Below, piece by piece: positions 55,000 through 63,742 of a stretch of DNA of 64,000 nt. The notes beneath the pieces are model-generated. The model had not been told where the DNA came from. It did not search any database and saw nothing but the letters and a program-made list of their open reading frames with translations. The number at the start of each line of letters is the position of its first letter. Positions within the stretch are counted from its first letter, which is position 1. The translations under genes and the position numbers were made by a program. Source of the stretch: Corticimicrobacter populi (GTDB taxonomy: Bacteria; Pseudomonadota; Gammaproteobacteria; Burkholderiales; Burkholderiaceae_B); the NCBI RefSeq assembly GCF_003123725.1, contig NZ_QETA01000001.1, positions 186,001 to 250,000 of the forward strand, read 5' to 3'.

Positions 55000-56394
55000 A
55001 TGAACCAGGCGCAACCTGAAGGCCCGTGGCGGCCGAGTATCGACCGGACACATGGTCCGCTGTACCTTGCCATTGCAGATGTCATGCAATCGGATATCCT
55101 CGCTGGCCGTCTCCGGGGCGGAGATCGTTTGCCGCCACAACGGCAACTGGCTGAACACCTCGATATCGATTTCACCACCGTGACGCGTGCCTATGCCGAA
55201 GCGCGGCGTCGCGGCCTGGTCGAAGGGCAGGTCGGGCGCGGTACTTATGTCCGACAGGCTACACCTGCACGGACACAATTGTCACGAGGGCAGGTCGATC
55301 TCAGCATGATCATGCCGCCCCGTTTTGATGACGCAGCCGTGGTGGCGCGCATGTGCCGGGGCATGGCCGAGCTGCAGACAGGAGATGTACTGGGGTTGTT
55401 GCTGCGCTACCAGGAGGCGGGTGGTACCGAGCATGACCGCGTGGCAGGGGCACGCTGGCTGGCGCGTCGTCTGGATGGTCCGCTTGAAAACAGGCTGCTG
55501 GTGTGTGCGGGTGCCCAGGGCGCGCTGGAAATCGTGCTGAACATGCTGGCGGCACCTGGGGATGCCATTTGTGTCGAGGCGCTCAGCTATTCCGGCTTTC
55601 TCTCTCTGGCGGCACATCAGGGGGTGCGTCTGTTGCCGATTCCCATCGATGACCAGGGGCTGTTGCCCGAAGCGTTCGAGGCGGCCTGCAAGACCCAGCG
55701 CCCCAAGGCGCTGTACTGCAACCCGACCCTGCACAATCCCACCACGGTGACCATGCCGCTGGCGCGACGCCAGGCGTTGATCGATATTGCCCGCCGCTAT
55801 CACGTACCCATCATCGAAGACGATGCACATGGTGCCTTGCCGCTGCATCCCGAACCTGCCCTGGCGCGCCTGGGGCCGGATGTTGTCTATTACATTGCCG
55901 GCCTGGCCAAATGCCTGTCGCCGGCCTTGCGGATTGCCTATCTGGTGTTGCCGGATCCTCGCCAGTTCACTGGGGCCATCCATGCCATGCGCGGTACGGC
56001 CGCCGTGGCATCGCCGCTCACCGCAGCGCTGGCGACGCAGTGGATCGAGGACGGCACGGCCGACGCCGTGCTGGAGGCCATCCGGCGTGAGGTCGGGTTG
56101 CGTCAGTCTCTCGTGGCGGAGATCCTGCCGGCAGGGACGTTCCAGGCCGATCCCTGCGGATCCCTGGTCTGGCTGAACCTGCCACATCCCTGGACGCGTC
56201 GCGAGTTTGTCGCCAGCATGCGTGCCGAGGCGATCGGCGTGGTGGGCAGCGATGCCTTTTCGACCGGCATGCCGCCCGAGGCGGTGAGACTGGGGGTCGG
56301 GGTCGCCGCCGATCATGACGAACTGGCTCGCAGCCTGCACCGGGTGGCTTATCTGCTTGCGCATCCGCCTGCGGCCACGACCATGGTGGTGTGA
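55000..56394 (+). CDS. MocR-type GntR regulator with aminotransferase-like domain
   Basis: The 464-residue protein has a GntR winged helix (about 15-80, DRLPPQRQLAEHLDIDFTTV) and a fold-type I aminotransferase domain (ENRLLVCAGAQGALEIVLNM, NPTLHNPTTVTM, GLAKCLSPALRIAYL, whose Lys is the expected PLP-binding residue). MocR proteins use PLP to sense amino-acid-like ligands and often control transport or vitamin B6 genes. Its target is not obvious; divergent ccoG is the only gene directly opposite. AAGGAAAGAG precedes the ATG. Confidence 0.88.
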   Translation: MNQAQPEGPWRPSIDRTHGPLYLAIADVMQSDILAGRLRGGDRLPPQRQLAEHLDIDFTTVTRAYAEARRRGLVEGQVGRGTYVRQATPARTQLSRGQVDLSMIMPPRFDDAAVVARMCRGMAELQTGDVLGLLLRYQEAGGTEHDRVAGARWLARRLDGPLENRLLVCAGAQGALEIVLNMLAAPGDAICVEALSYSGFLSLAAHQGVRLLPIPIDDQGLLPEAFEAACKTQRPKALYCNPTLHNPTTVTMPLARRQALIDIARRYHVPIIEDDAHGALPLHPEPALARLGPDVVYYIAGLAKCLSPALRIAYLVLPDPRQFTGAIHAMRGTAAVASPLTAALATQWIEDGTADAVLEAIRREVGLRQSLVAEILPAGTFQADPCGSLVWLNLPHPWTRREFVASMRAEAIGVVGSDAFSTGMPPEAVRLGVGVAADHDELARSLHRVAYLLAHPPAATTMVV

Positions 56395-56408
56395 ATGTTG
56401 AAATGCAT
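56349..56408 (-). CDS. Possible 19-residue peptide opposite the MocR gene's 3' end
   Basis: The minus strand has CAGGAG followed 6 bases later by ATG and a 19-residue frame MHFNIHTTMVVAAGGCASR. Most of it lies antisense to the last codons of the MocR gene. The strong ribosome site is the only support, and chance is quite possible. No known family was recognised. Confidence 0.2.
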   Translation of the reverse strand: MHFNIHTTMVVAAGGCASR

Positions 56409-56476
56409 GTCGATCTCCTGAGGGCATGCGCTAGAATCCCGGAACCACTGGGTTACAGGATTTCGAGGGACGCTGC

Positions 56477-56947
56477 ATGGCCAGATTGTATGTATCAAGT
56501 GCTGCAGTGATCGGACTGCTTTCCGGTTGCGCCTATCTGCATGATTACTCTGCACCGCCGGCAAGTGCACCCTGGCCGGCCTCCCATGCCCGGACTGAGG
56601 CAGCAAGGTTGGCGGGCTGCCCCGCCTCGATGGTCTTCAATGTGCCGTCGGCAGGCAATCCCGTCTCGGATGCCGCAACCGTGCTCGAAATCAGGACGGG
56701 CCTGCAGACCTCCATGTCGGTGGCGCTGGATCAATACCTGCGCAATCCTTCCCTGGAGGGAGTGATCGTGGTGTCCGACAACAACGCGCTGGCTGCAGCC
56801 GTGGCCGAAGCCGCGATGCAACGCTGGACGGGGGCCGTACAGTATCCGCTGTTGTGCGTCGTGGCCGATGCCAACGAAGTGGCTGAACTGGATGCGCTGG
56901 CAGTGCGCAAGCACATACGCTTGCGTGGCGTGATCGCGGCAGACTGA
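56477..56947 (+). CDS. Putative lipoprotein of unknown function
   Basis: The 156-residue protein starts MARLYVSSAAVIGLLSGC, a lipoprotein signal with lipobox LLSGC. The rest looks like a small alpha/beta domain with TGLQTSMSVALDQYLRNP and a Gly/Val-rich EGVIVVSDNNALAAAVAEAA stretch. I do not recognise the family. It lies 49 bp before the TtrS-like sensor gene and may be cotranscribed with it. A TAGAAT hexamer at 56432-56437 could be a -10 box. Confidence 0.55.
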   Translation: MARLYVSSAAVIGLLSGCAYLHDYSAPPASAPWPASHARTEAARLAGCPASMVFNVPSAGNPVSDAATVLEIRTGLQTSMSVALDQYLRNPSLEGVIVVSDNNALAAAVAEAAMQRWTGAVQYPLLCVVADANEVAELDALAVRKHIRLRGVIAAD

Positions 56948-56996
56948 GCGCGAAAGTGTGCGGACGGCATGCCAATGCCGTATAAAATCACAGGTT

Positions 56997-58826
56997 ATGA
57001 GAACCTGGATATTATCCCTGTTGGCAGTTATATGTTTTGCAGGGATATCCACTGTTCCTGCCGAGGCCGTCGTGTCCGGGCATCAGCCGGCCCAGGCGCG
57101 ATCCGGCAATACGGTCAGGATCGGCATCCTGGCCTATCGGGGCGTGGAGCAGTCGATCCGCGAGTGGGCTCCCCTGATCGACCACCTCAACCACGCACTG
57201 CCAGGGCAGCGTTTCGTGGCCCTCTATCTGGAGCTGGACAATCTGCGCAAGGCCATCGTGGCCGGCAGCGTGGATTTTGTGCTGACCAATCCGGGGCATT
57301 ACGCCGAACTCGAGGCTGAAGTCGGCATCAGCCGCATTGCCACGTTGCAGCAGGCGTTCAGCCCTGTGGCCGACCAGGCTCTGGGGGCTACCGTGATCGC
57401 CGCAGCCGGGCGCCAGGACTTGCAGACACTGGAAGACATGCGGGGGCAGGTGCTGGCCGCCACGTCACAGGAAGGATTCGGTGGTTACCAGATTATCTGG
57501 CGCGAACTGGCCGAACTGGACCTCGATCCCGAACGCGATCTGGCTGGGCGTCTGTTCGTGGGATTTCCGATGCAGCGTGTGCTGGAGGCCGTGGCCGATG
57601 GCCGGGCCGATGTCGGTATCGTCCGGGCCTGCCTGCTGGAAAGCCTGCCTGACTGGCAGCGCCACTACCGGGTACTGGGCCAGCACGAGCATAGTGCGCT
57701 GGACTGTGCAGTGTCTTCGCGCCTGTATCCGGACTGGCCGATGGCGACGTTGCGACATACGCCGCCTGACCTAGCGCGTGACGTGGCCGTGGCCTTATTG
57801 CAGATGCCGGATAATCCCCAGGGCATCGCCTGGACCGTGCCGGCCGATTACCAATCGGTTCATGCCTTGTTCCAGGCCTTGCAGATCGGCCCTTATGCGC
57901 ATCTCAAGGTGCCGACCCTGCAACACCTGGCGCAGCGCTATTGGCTGTTTCTACTGCTGGCAACGCTGGCATTGCTGGGGTGGGGGGGCTATACGCTGAG
58001 GGTGGAGTATCTGGTGCGTCAGCGTACATCTGCGTTGGAGCGGGCATTGCAGGAGCGCGAAGCCCTGGAGGCCCGCATGCGGGCAGGTCAGGAACAGGCC
58101 GATCACCTGTCGCGTCTGTCCGTGCTGGGGGAACTGTCCAGCACGCTGGCGCATGAACTGAACCAGCCGCTGGCCGGCGTCGGCAATTATGCACAAAGCC
58201 TGTTGCGCAGGCTTGATAATGGCAGGCTGACGCCGGAGGCCGTTCGCGAAGCCTCGACCGGTATCATGTCGCAGGCGCAGGCGGCCGAGGGAATCGTGCG
58301 GCGTATCCGGGGTTTCGTGCGCAAGCGCGCCGGCCTGCGCGAGATCCATGCCTTGCCTGCACTGGTGCAGGATGCCGTGGCGCTTTTCAGCGGCATGCTG
58401 TCGCAGGCTCCGCATATAGAAATCGATGACCGTCTGGCACCAGGTCTGCGAATCATGGTCGATCCGTTGCAGATACAGCAGGTGGTGCTGAATTTCCTTA
58501 AAAACGCGCTGGATGCGTTGCGTACCGCATCGCCGGACGCGCAGCGTATCGATATCGTGCTCGAAGCCTGTGGTGCATGGGTCTGCCTCCGTGTTCGTGA
58601 TCGTGGCGTCGGCATGAGCGATGCCCAGTTGGCGCGTTTGTTCGAGCCGTTCTACACGACCAAGGAAGATGGTCTGGGGCTGGGGCTGTCCATTTGCAAG
58701 AGCATCGCCGAAGCGCATGGTGGCCAGCTTTCCGGTGCCCGTCCGGACGACGGTACGGGCATGGTTTTTTCCCTGTGTTTACCTGTCTATGAGCGAACCG
58801 CAGAATCTGTCGATTTACCTGATTGA
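56997..58826 (+). CDS. Sensor histidine kinase with PhnD-like periplasmic domain (TtrS-like)
   Basis: The 609-residue protein has an N-terminal signal or membrane segment, then a phosphonate/phosphite-binding-like (PhnD) periplasmic domain (about 40-290; VRIGILAYRGVEQS, AGSVDFVLTNPGHYAELEAE). A membrane helix follows near 325-345. The HisKA box AHELNQPLAGVGNYAQSLLR carries His386, and an ATPase domain follows (NFLKNALDALR, GLGLGLSICKSIAEAHGG). TtrS, the tetrathionate sensor, has this architecture; other PhnD-type kinases sense other small anions, so the ligand is inferred. It overlaps the regulator gene by 38 bases. Confidence 0.85.
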   Translation: MRTWILSLLAVICFAGISTVPAEAVVSGHQPAQARSGNTVRIGILAYRGVEQSIREWAPLIDHLNHALPGQRFVALYLELDNLRKAIVAGSVDFVLTNPGHYAELEAEVGISRIATLQQAFSPVADQALGATVIAAAGRQDLQTLEDMRGQVLAATSQEGFGGYQIIWRELAELDLDPERDLAGRLFVGFPMQRVLEAVADGRADVGIVRACLLESLPDWQRHYRVLGQHEHSALDCAVSSRLYPDWPMATLRHTPPDLARDVAVALLQMPDNPQGIAWTVPADYQSVHALFQALQIGPYAHLKVPTLQHLAQRYWLFLLLATLALLGWGGYTLRVEYLVRQRTSALERALQEREALEARMRAGQEQADHLSRLSVLGELSSTLAHELNQPLAGVGNYAQSLLRRLDNGRLTPEAVREASTGIMSQAQAAEGIVRRIRGFVRKRAGLREIHALPALVQDAVALFSGMLSQAPHIEIDDRLAPGLRIMVDPLQIQQVVLNFLKNALDALRTASPDAQRIDIVLEACGAWVCLRVRDRGVGMSDAQLARLFEPFYTTKEDGLGLGLSICKSIAEAHGGQLSGARPDDGTGMVFSLCLPVYERTAESVDLPD

Positions 58827-59421
58827 TGACGATGCCGCCTTCCGGCGGTCCCTGGTATTCCTGCTGGAGTCGGTTGGCTGGCCGGTCGTCGAGTACGACA
58901 GTGCTGCAGCCTTCCTGTCGCAGCATGCCGTACCGCCGGAGAACCTGGGGTGCCTGCTGCTAGATATCCGCATGCCGGTGATGAGCGGGTTGGCTCTGCA
59001 GCAGCAGTTGCGCCGGATGGGATGGGAGTTGAGCGTCATTTTCATGACGGGCCATGGTGATGTCGAACTGGCCGTGGAGGCCATGAAGACCGGTGCCTGC
59101 GATTTCCTGGAAAAGCCCTTCAAGGACCAGGCCTTGCTCGATGCCGTGGATCTGGCCGTGCGCAAAAGCCGTGAGGCCTTTCGACATGCCGGTCGCCGTG
59201 CCCAGGCTCGGGCCGCACTGGAGCGGTTGTCGCCGCGCGAATGCGAAGTGGCGCGCCTGGTAGCGCTGGGGCAACCCAACAAGCAGGTGGCCCGTGAGCT
59301 TGGCATCAGCGAGAAAACGGTGCACGTGCATCGCCAGCACGTGATGGAAAAGACCGGGGTGGGCAGTGCGGCGGAACTGACGCGCCTGATGCTGGCGGCA
59401 GATGCCACCGCGCTGGACTGA
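58789..59421 (+). CDS. FixJ/NarL-type response regulator (TtrR-like)
   Basis: The 210-residue protein has a receiver domain (IYLIDDDAAFRRSL, phosphoacceptor Asp59 in LLLDIRMPVMSG, a Lys in FLEKPFK) and a LuxR-type helix-turn-helix (LSPRECEVARLVALGQPNKQ, VARELGISEKTVHVHRQHVM). It is fully consistent with the FixJ/TtrR group. It overlaps the kinase gene by 38 bases, indicating translational coupling. A target on this side of the EamA gene is not apparent; tsdA, about 2 kb away, is a possibility. Confidence 0.9.
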   Translation: MSEPQNLSIYLIDDDAAFRRSLVFLLESVGWPVVEYDSAAAFLSQHAVPPENLGCLLLDIRMPVMSGLALQQQLRRMGWELSVIFMTGHGDVELAVEAMKTGACDFLEKPFKDQALLDAVDLAVRKSREAFRHAGRRAQARAALERLSPRECEVARLVALGQPNKQVARELGISEKTVHVHRQHVMEKTGVGSAAELTRLMLAADATALD

Positions 59422-59446
59422 ACGACAAACAGCGCGGGGGCGGAAT

Positions 59447-60349
59447 TCAGGTGTACAGCGCGCGCTTGCCTTTGCGCAGTACACAGCCGCCTTCGATGAT
59501 CAGGGCCAGTACCGCCAGCCATATGGCGGTATAGGTAGGCCATTGTGCGGCGGGAATGGTTTCGCCCAGCAGCAGGGAAGCGGCCACCAGCAGTACCGGT
59601 TCCACGTAGAGCAGCAGCCCGAACAGCGTCAGGTTGAGCCGGGGGGCGGACAGTGCCTGGCAGCCCAGTGCCGAGGCGCTGATGAGGCCAAGCCCCAGGA
59701 TCAGCCAGGGCAATGCTGCCGGTGCCTCCGGTGGCAGCAGGTTGCCATCCTGGAGGATGAAAAACAGGCTGGCCGGCACGCTCAGCAGCATGTCTAACCA
59801 AAGCGCCCCCAGCGTATTGGTATCGGTTGCGCGTCGCAGCCAGAAATACCCTGGGTAGCCCAGGCAGACCAGCAGAGCGGGCCAGGAGACGCTCCCGGTC
59901 GCGACAACCTGGGCAGCGATGCCGGCCATGGCCAGCAGGCAGGCCAGCAACTGCAGCGGCGTGATCCTGTCGGCGAAGGCGAAGCGCCCCAGGATCACCA
60001 TCGAAATCGGCAGCAGGAAATAGCCCAGCGACACATCCAGCCCATAGCCGTTGATGGGAGCCCACATGAACAGCCAGAGCTGGGTGCCGAGCAGGGCCGC
60101 AGACAGCAGGCGCTGCAGCCAGAAGTGGCGTTCCGTCCGCAGCCGTGCGAACAGGATGCGGACTTCGTGCCAGCGTGCCGTTGCAAGGATCAACAGTGTC
60201 AGGCAGGGCAGAGTCAGCAGCATGCGCCAGCCATACACTGCTTCGCCCGTCAGTGGCTGGAGCAGGCTGGTATATGCATACAGCACGGCAAACAGCATGG
60301 AGCCGAGTACGTTGAACAGGACGCCGGCCGAGGCATGGCTGGGTGACAT
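59447..60349 (-). CDS. EamA-family (RarD-like) transporter
   Basis: The 300-residue protein has about ten membrane helices, with the RarD-like start GVLFNVLGSMLFAVLYAYTS and LGTQLWLFMWAPINGYGLDV. EamA/RarD proteins export amino acids, metabolites or drugs; the substrate cannot be read off. AAGGACATCAC precedes the ATG. It is convergent with the response regulator and divergent from an Lrp-family gene, which may control it. Confidence 0.82.
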   Translation of the reverse strand: MSPSHASAGVLFNVLGSMLFAVLYAYTSLLQPLTGEAVYGWRMLLTLPCLTLLILATARWHEVRILFARLRTERHFWLQRLLSAALLGTQLWLFMWAPINGYGLDVSLGYFLLPISMVILGRFAFADRITPLQLLACLLAMAGIAAQVVATGSVSWPALLVCLGYPGYFWLRRATDTNTLGALWLDMLLSVPASLFFILQDGNLLPPEAPAALPWLILGLGLISASALGCQALSAPRLNLTLFGLLLYVEPVLLVAASLLLGETIPAAQWPTYTAIWLAVLALIIEGGCVLRKGKRALYT

Positions 60350-60455
60350 GTGATGTCCTTCATGTAAGGCAAATGGAAACAGGGTGGGTAATATATTTCT
60401 TCTGCTGCGATAATTGGCCTTGTTTTTGAGTGCTTATTCGGGAAAATTTATCGTC

Positions 60456-60947
60456 ATGAGCCTGCCTTCAGCCTCCCCTCTCGATAGCTTTGATGTGACC
60501 CTGCTCGATGCCCTGCAACTGGACAATGGCCGGCCCCTGCGCGAATTGGCTACCCTGGTGCATCTGTCCACGGCATCCGTGCAGCGGCGGCTCCAGCGTT
60601 TGCGCAAAGAGGGCTATATCCTGGCCGATACCGCCGTGGTCGATCCGGATCGCGTCGGCCAGGTGATTACGCTGATTGTCGAGGTACATGCCGAGCGCAC
60701 GCAATCCGTGGACCTGGAGGACATGAAGCAGTCCTTCTCGGGGCCAGAGATCCAGCAGTGCTATTACGTGACGGGCGAGGCAGACTTCCTGCTGGTCCTG
60801 ACCGTGGCCAGCATGACCGTCTATCAGCAGATTGCCCAGCGCCTGTTCCATGACAATCCGAATGTCCGCTCCTTTCGGACGACCGTGGCCCTGGAGCGGG
60901 TCAAGACAACCTTGCATGTACCGCTGGAAACGCTGCGCAAGTCATAA
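60456..60947 (+). CDS. Lrp/AsnC-family transcriptional regulator
   Basis: The 163-residue protein has an N-terminal helix-turn-helix (LDALQLDNGRPLRELATLVH, TASVQRRLQRLRKEGYI) and a C-terminal RAM ligand-binding domain (VYQQIAQRLFHDNPNVRSFR). Lrp regulators sense amino acids. Divergence from the EamA gene suggests control of export in response to an amino acid. I chose MSLPSASPLD; an upstream in-frame start exists but reads through the AT-rich promoter region. A weak GGGAAAA serves as ribosome site. Confidence 0.85.
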   Translation: MSLPSASPLDSFDVTLLDALQLDNGRPLRELATLVHLSTASVQRRLQRLRKEGYILADTAVVDPDRVGQVITLIVEVHAERTQSVDLEDMKQSFSGPEIQQCYYVTGEADFLLVLTVASMTVYQQIAQRLFHDNPNVRSFRTTVALERVKTTLHVPLETLRKS

Positions 60948-60981
60948 TGGACCATCGTCTGTGGCTGGGCCTGGCGGGATG

Positions 60982-61011
60982 AAAAAACCGGCCTCCCTTG
61001 CGGAAGGCCGG
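60982..61011 (-). terminator. Terminator of the tsdA operon
   Basis: CCGGCCT pairs with AGGCCGG around a loop, and the stem is followed on the minus strand by six Ts. It lies about 60 bp after the tsdA stop and so ends that transcript. It can also stop transcription from the Lrp gene. Confidence 0.75.
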
Positions 61012-61069
61012 CCGCGCCTGCGAACCATGGAGAGCGTACAGGCGCTAGGGGATGGTCGGTGGCAGGCAC

Positions 61070-61960
61070 TCAGTAGCGTGCGTCCTTGGGGCGCTTCGAC
61101 GGGTCGGGCCAGTCATTGACCTTGGCTGGAAAGTCGGGACGCGGCTGATGGGTGAAATAGCCGGCCACGTCCACTGCTTCCTGGTCGGACAGAACGTAGC
61201 CCTGGCCGAGGCGGCCATCGGTGTGGACGCCGACCGGCATGCTGGTCTTGACGAATTCGGCGGCCTTGTACAGCCGGGCCATGCCGGCACCGATATTGAA
61301 CGACAGGTCGCCCCAGAGTGGCGGGAAGATGAATTCGCCTGCGGCATCCTGCAGGCCCTGACCCTCTGCGCCATGACAGGAGGCGCACTGGGCGACATAG
61401 ATGCGCCGGCCGTTTTCCATATCGGGAACCAGCGTCGTGTCGACTTTGCCGATGCCCATGCCCTGGACCAGTCCGTGCTCGGGGATATCTTCCGACAGCC
61501 AGTCCATGTAGGCGATCATGGCGGCCATCTCACGCGAACGCTTGTCCAGCGGCTTGCCATTCATGGAGCGCATCATGCAGCCGTTGACACGATCTTCGAG
61601 GGTGACGACGCGGTTGGCACGCGGGTTGTACTGGGGAAAACGGTGGGAAATGCCGACGAAGGGCGATGCAAAGGGGACTTTGGCCTCGCCCAGGTGGCAA
61701 CTGGTGCAGTTCATGGCTGCGCCGACATTGTTGGGCAGCAGGCGGCGGGTTTCGACCATCAGGCGTCGGCCGTAGTCGATCAGTTCGCCCTCTGGACCGG
61801 CAGGCATGTCGCTGTTGCGCGGGGCCACGAAGGGGACGGGTTCGGGGCGCGGGGTTGCCTGGTCCGCGGCGTGTGCCGCCAGGGTGCCGATGGTGGCTGC
61901 GGATGCAAAAAGCAGGCCCAGCAGGCGAACGGGTGTCAGGGCGGGAAGATGGGCTTTCAT
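61070..61960 (-). CDS. tsdA: TsdA-type diheme thiosulfate dehydrogenase
   Basis: The 296-residue c-type cytochrome has a signal peptide (to about residue 31) and heme motifs CTSCH (85-89) and CASCH (192-196). LEDRVNGCMMRSMNGKPLDK gives Cys128 at a distance from the first heme that suits the axial Cys ligand typical of TsdA. TsdA oxidises thiosulfate to tetrathionate, or works in reverse in some species. The ATG was chosen for a normal signal peptide; an ATG 12 bases earlier is possible. It follows the triheme cytochrome gene by 13 bp. Confidence 0.85.
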   Translation of the reverse strand: MKAHLPALTPVRLLGLLFASAATIGTLAAHAADQATPRPEPVPFVAPRNSDMPAGPEGELIDYGRRLMVETRRLLPNNVGAAMNCTSCHLGEAKVPFASPFVGISHRFPQYNPRANRVVTLEDRVNGCMMRSMNGKPLDKRSREMAAMIAYMDWLSEDIPEHGLVQGMGIGKVDTTLVPDMENGRRIYVAQCASCHGAEGQGLQDAAGEFIFPPLWGDLSFNIGAGMARLYKAAEFVKTSMPVGVHTDGRLGQGYVLSDQEAVDVAGYFTHQPRPDFPAKVNDWPDPSKRPKDARY

Positions 61961-61973
61961 GATGGATTCCATT

Positions 61974-63335
61974 TCATTGCGCGCGCGATGCGGCACTTGG
62001 GACATGGCTGGCGGCAGGGGCGTCGAGCTGTTTGCGCTCGCGGCTCACATCGGCGGCGGCGACAGCCTGGGCCTGGTTGCCCCAACTGCTGCGAATGAAG
62101 GTGAGCGCCTCTGCCACCTCCTGGTCGGTCATCTCATGCAGGGCCGGCATGGCAAAGGCCATGGCATCGTGCTGCGTGGTGGCCATGCGGCCGCCTTGCA
62201 GTACGACACGGATCAGCGAGCTGGTGTCGGTTGCCAGGATCGAGGGATTGCCGGCAAGCGCCGGGAATACGCGGGGGGCACCCATACCGTCCTGGCGATG
62301 GCAGCCGGCGCAGAATTCGACGTATTCACGCGAGCCGGCACGGTCGTAGACGCCTGCCTGCAGCGCATCGAAAGCGCCATCGTCGGCAATCAGTGCACTT
62401 TGGGCTGACGTGTCCGAGGCATCCCTGGCGGGCAGTGATTTCATGAATTTCGCCATGGCATAGAGATCGCTGTCGGTCAGGTATTGCGTGCTGTGGCCGA
62501 CTACCTCGGCCATGGCCCCGATGGCAGCCCCTTTGGCGGTACGGCCGGTCTTGAGCAACTCGACGATTTCTTCCACGCTCCATGTGCCCAGCCCGGCAGC
62601 ATGTTCGCCCCGCAGGCTTTTCGCATACCAGCCATCGATTTTCGAGCCTGCCAGGAATGCGTTGCCCTCGCTGCTGCTCAGGGCCTTTTCCTGCAGGGCG
62701 ATGCCGCGCGGGGTATGGCAGGTGCCACAGTGGCCCAGGCCTTCGACCAGATAGGCCCCCCGGTTCCAGACACCATCCTCGTTCAGGTCGGGCGTGAAGG
62801 GTTTTGCGTTCGAGAACAGGGCATTCCAGATGCCCAGCGGCCAGCGGGCCGACAGATACCAGGGCACTTCGTCCGGCTGGTTGGCGTGTGCCACGGCCGG
62901 TACCTCTTCCATGAAGTAGTCATACAGCGCCTGCATGTCTTCTGCCGTGATGCGGGCGTAGGAAGGGTAGGGCATGGCGGGATAGAGGCGGCGTCCGTCG
63001 GATGTGACTCCGTGCCGCATCGCCTTGTCAAATTCCTCGAAGCTGTAGTTGCCGATGCCCGTGTCGGCATCGGGCGTGATATTGGTTGAATAGACCCGGC
63101 CCAGATAAGGCATGTCCAGTGCGAGGCCGCCTGCCATGAAGTCGCCACCCGGGGCGGTATGACAGGCAACGCAGTCGCCGACACGCGCCAGGTAGGCACC
63201 GCGCGACATGATTGTGGCGTTTTCTTCGTCGGCCTGGGCGGCCGGCAGATGACAGAGCGCCAGCGCAGCCGGCAGGATACGCGCAAGCAGAAGGCCGGCG
63301 CGTGCCAGGGGCCTGAGGGAGGCGGTGAGTCGCAT
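61974..63335 (-). CDS. Triheme c-type cytochrome, probable TsdA electron partner
   Basis: The 453-residue protein has a signal peptide and three heme motifs, CVACH, CGTCH and CAGCH, in the arrangement of the cytochrome subunits of membrane alcohol, gluconate or sorbitol dehydrogenases (AYLARVGDCVACHTAPGG, STNITPDADTGIGNYSFEEF). No such dehydrogenase gene is adjacent. It precedes tsdA on the same strand, so it probably takes electrons from TsdA and passes them to a terminal oxidase. AAGGAAAG precedes the ATG. It is an alternative to the usual small TsdB partner. Confidence 0.83.
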   Translation of the reverse strand: MRLTASLRPLARAGLLLARILPAALALCHLPAAQADEENATIMSRGAYLARVGDCVACHTAPGGDFMAGGLALDMPYLGRVYSTNITPDADTGIGNYSFEEFDKAMRHGVTSDGRRLYPAMPYPSYARITAEDMQALYDYFMEEVPAVAHANQPDEVPWYLSARWPLGIWNALFSNAKPFTPDLNEDGVWNRGAYLVEGLGHCGTCHTPRGIALQEKALSSSEGNAFLAGSKIDGWYAKSLRGEHAAGLGTWSVEEIVELLKTGRTAKGAAIGAMAEVVGHSTQYLTDSDLYAMAKFMKSLPARDASDTSAQSALIADDGAFDALQAGVYDRAGSREYVEFCAGCHRQDGMGAPRVFPALAGNPSILATDTSSLIRVVLQGGRMATTQHDAMAFAMPALHEMTDQEVAEALTFIRSSWGNQAQAVAAADVSRERKQLDAPAASHVPSAASRAQ

Positions 63336-63500
63336 GATACTTTCCTTGCCTTGGTGTAATGACAGGAAAAGGTTACGCGAGCAATACCCATGCCGCTATT
63401 GGGGTGATAAGTCACGCGAATAGACGGTTCTGCAGAGGGCAATAGGTAATTTGATCTATCCGGCGACTTGGCTGGAGGCCGTGCGGCAGGTATGGTCGTA

Positions 63501-63524
63501 AAAAAACCCGCACGTGCGGGTTTT
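63501..63524. terminator. Terminator between the tRNA genes and the cytochrome operon
   Basis: AAAACCCGCA-CG-TGCGGGTTTT is a perfect inverted repeat with T-runs on both strands. It lies just after the tRNA-Leu genes on the minus strand and ends their transcript. The 222-bp stretch between the cytochrome start and the first tRNA holds only this hairpin and the upstream region of the cytochrome operon. Confidence 0.85.
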
Positions 63525-63557
63525 CTACATATTCATCAGAGATGAATCCTTGGAATT

Positions 63558-63642
63558 TGGTGCCCAGAAGAGGACTCGAACCTCCACACCCGAAGGCACT
63601 AGCACCTGAAGCTAGCGCGTCTACCAATTCCGCCATCTGGGC
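63558..63642 (-). tRNA. tRNA-Leu (CAG)
   Basis: The minus-strand sequence folds as a type II tRNA: acceptor GCCCAGA/TCTGGGC, an anticodon loop TTCAGGT giving CAG, a long variable arm (TGCCTTCGGGTG), a TTCGAGTCC T-loop, discriminator A and an encoded CCA. It reads CUG leucine codons. It is identical to the second copy 185 bp upstream and is probably cotranscribed with it. Confidence 0.97.
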
Positions 63643-63742
63643 GTTCGTGCAATGCACGCGTACTGCAGTCCGTTATCAGAAAATTCGCATGCTGCGAATT
63701 GCTGACTGTGTTTCTGGCGAAGTGAAACACAACCGGAATACT

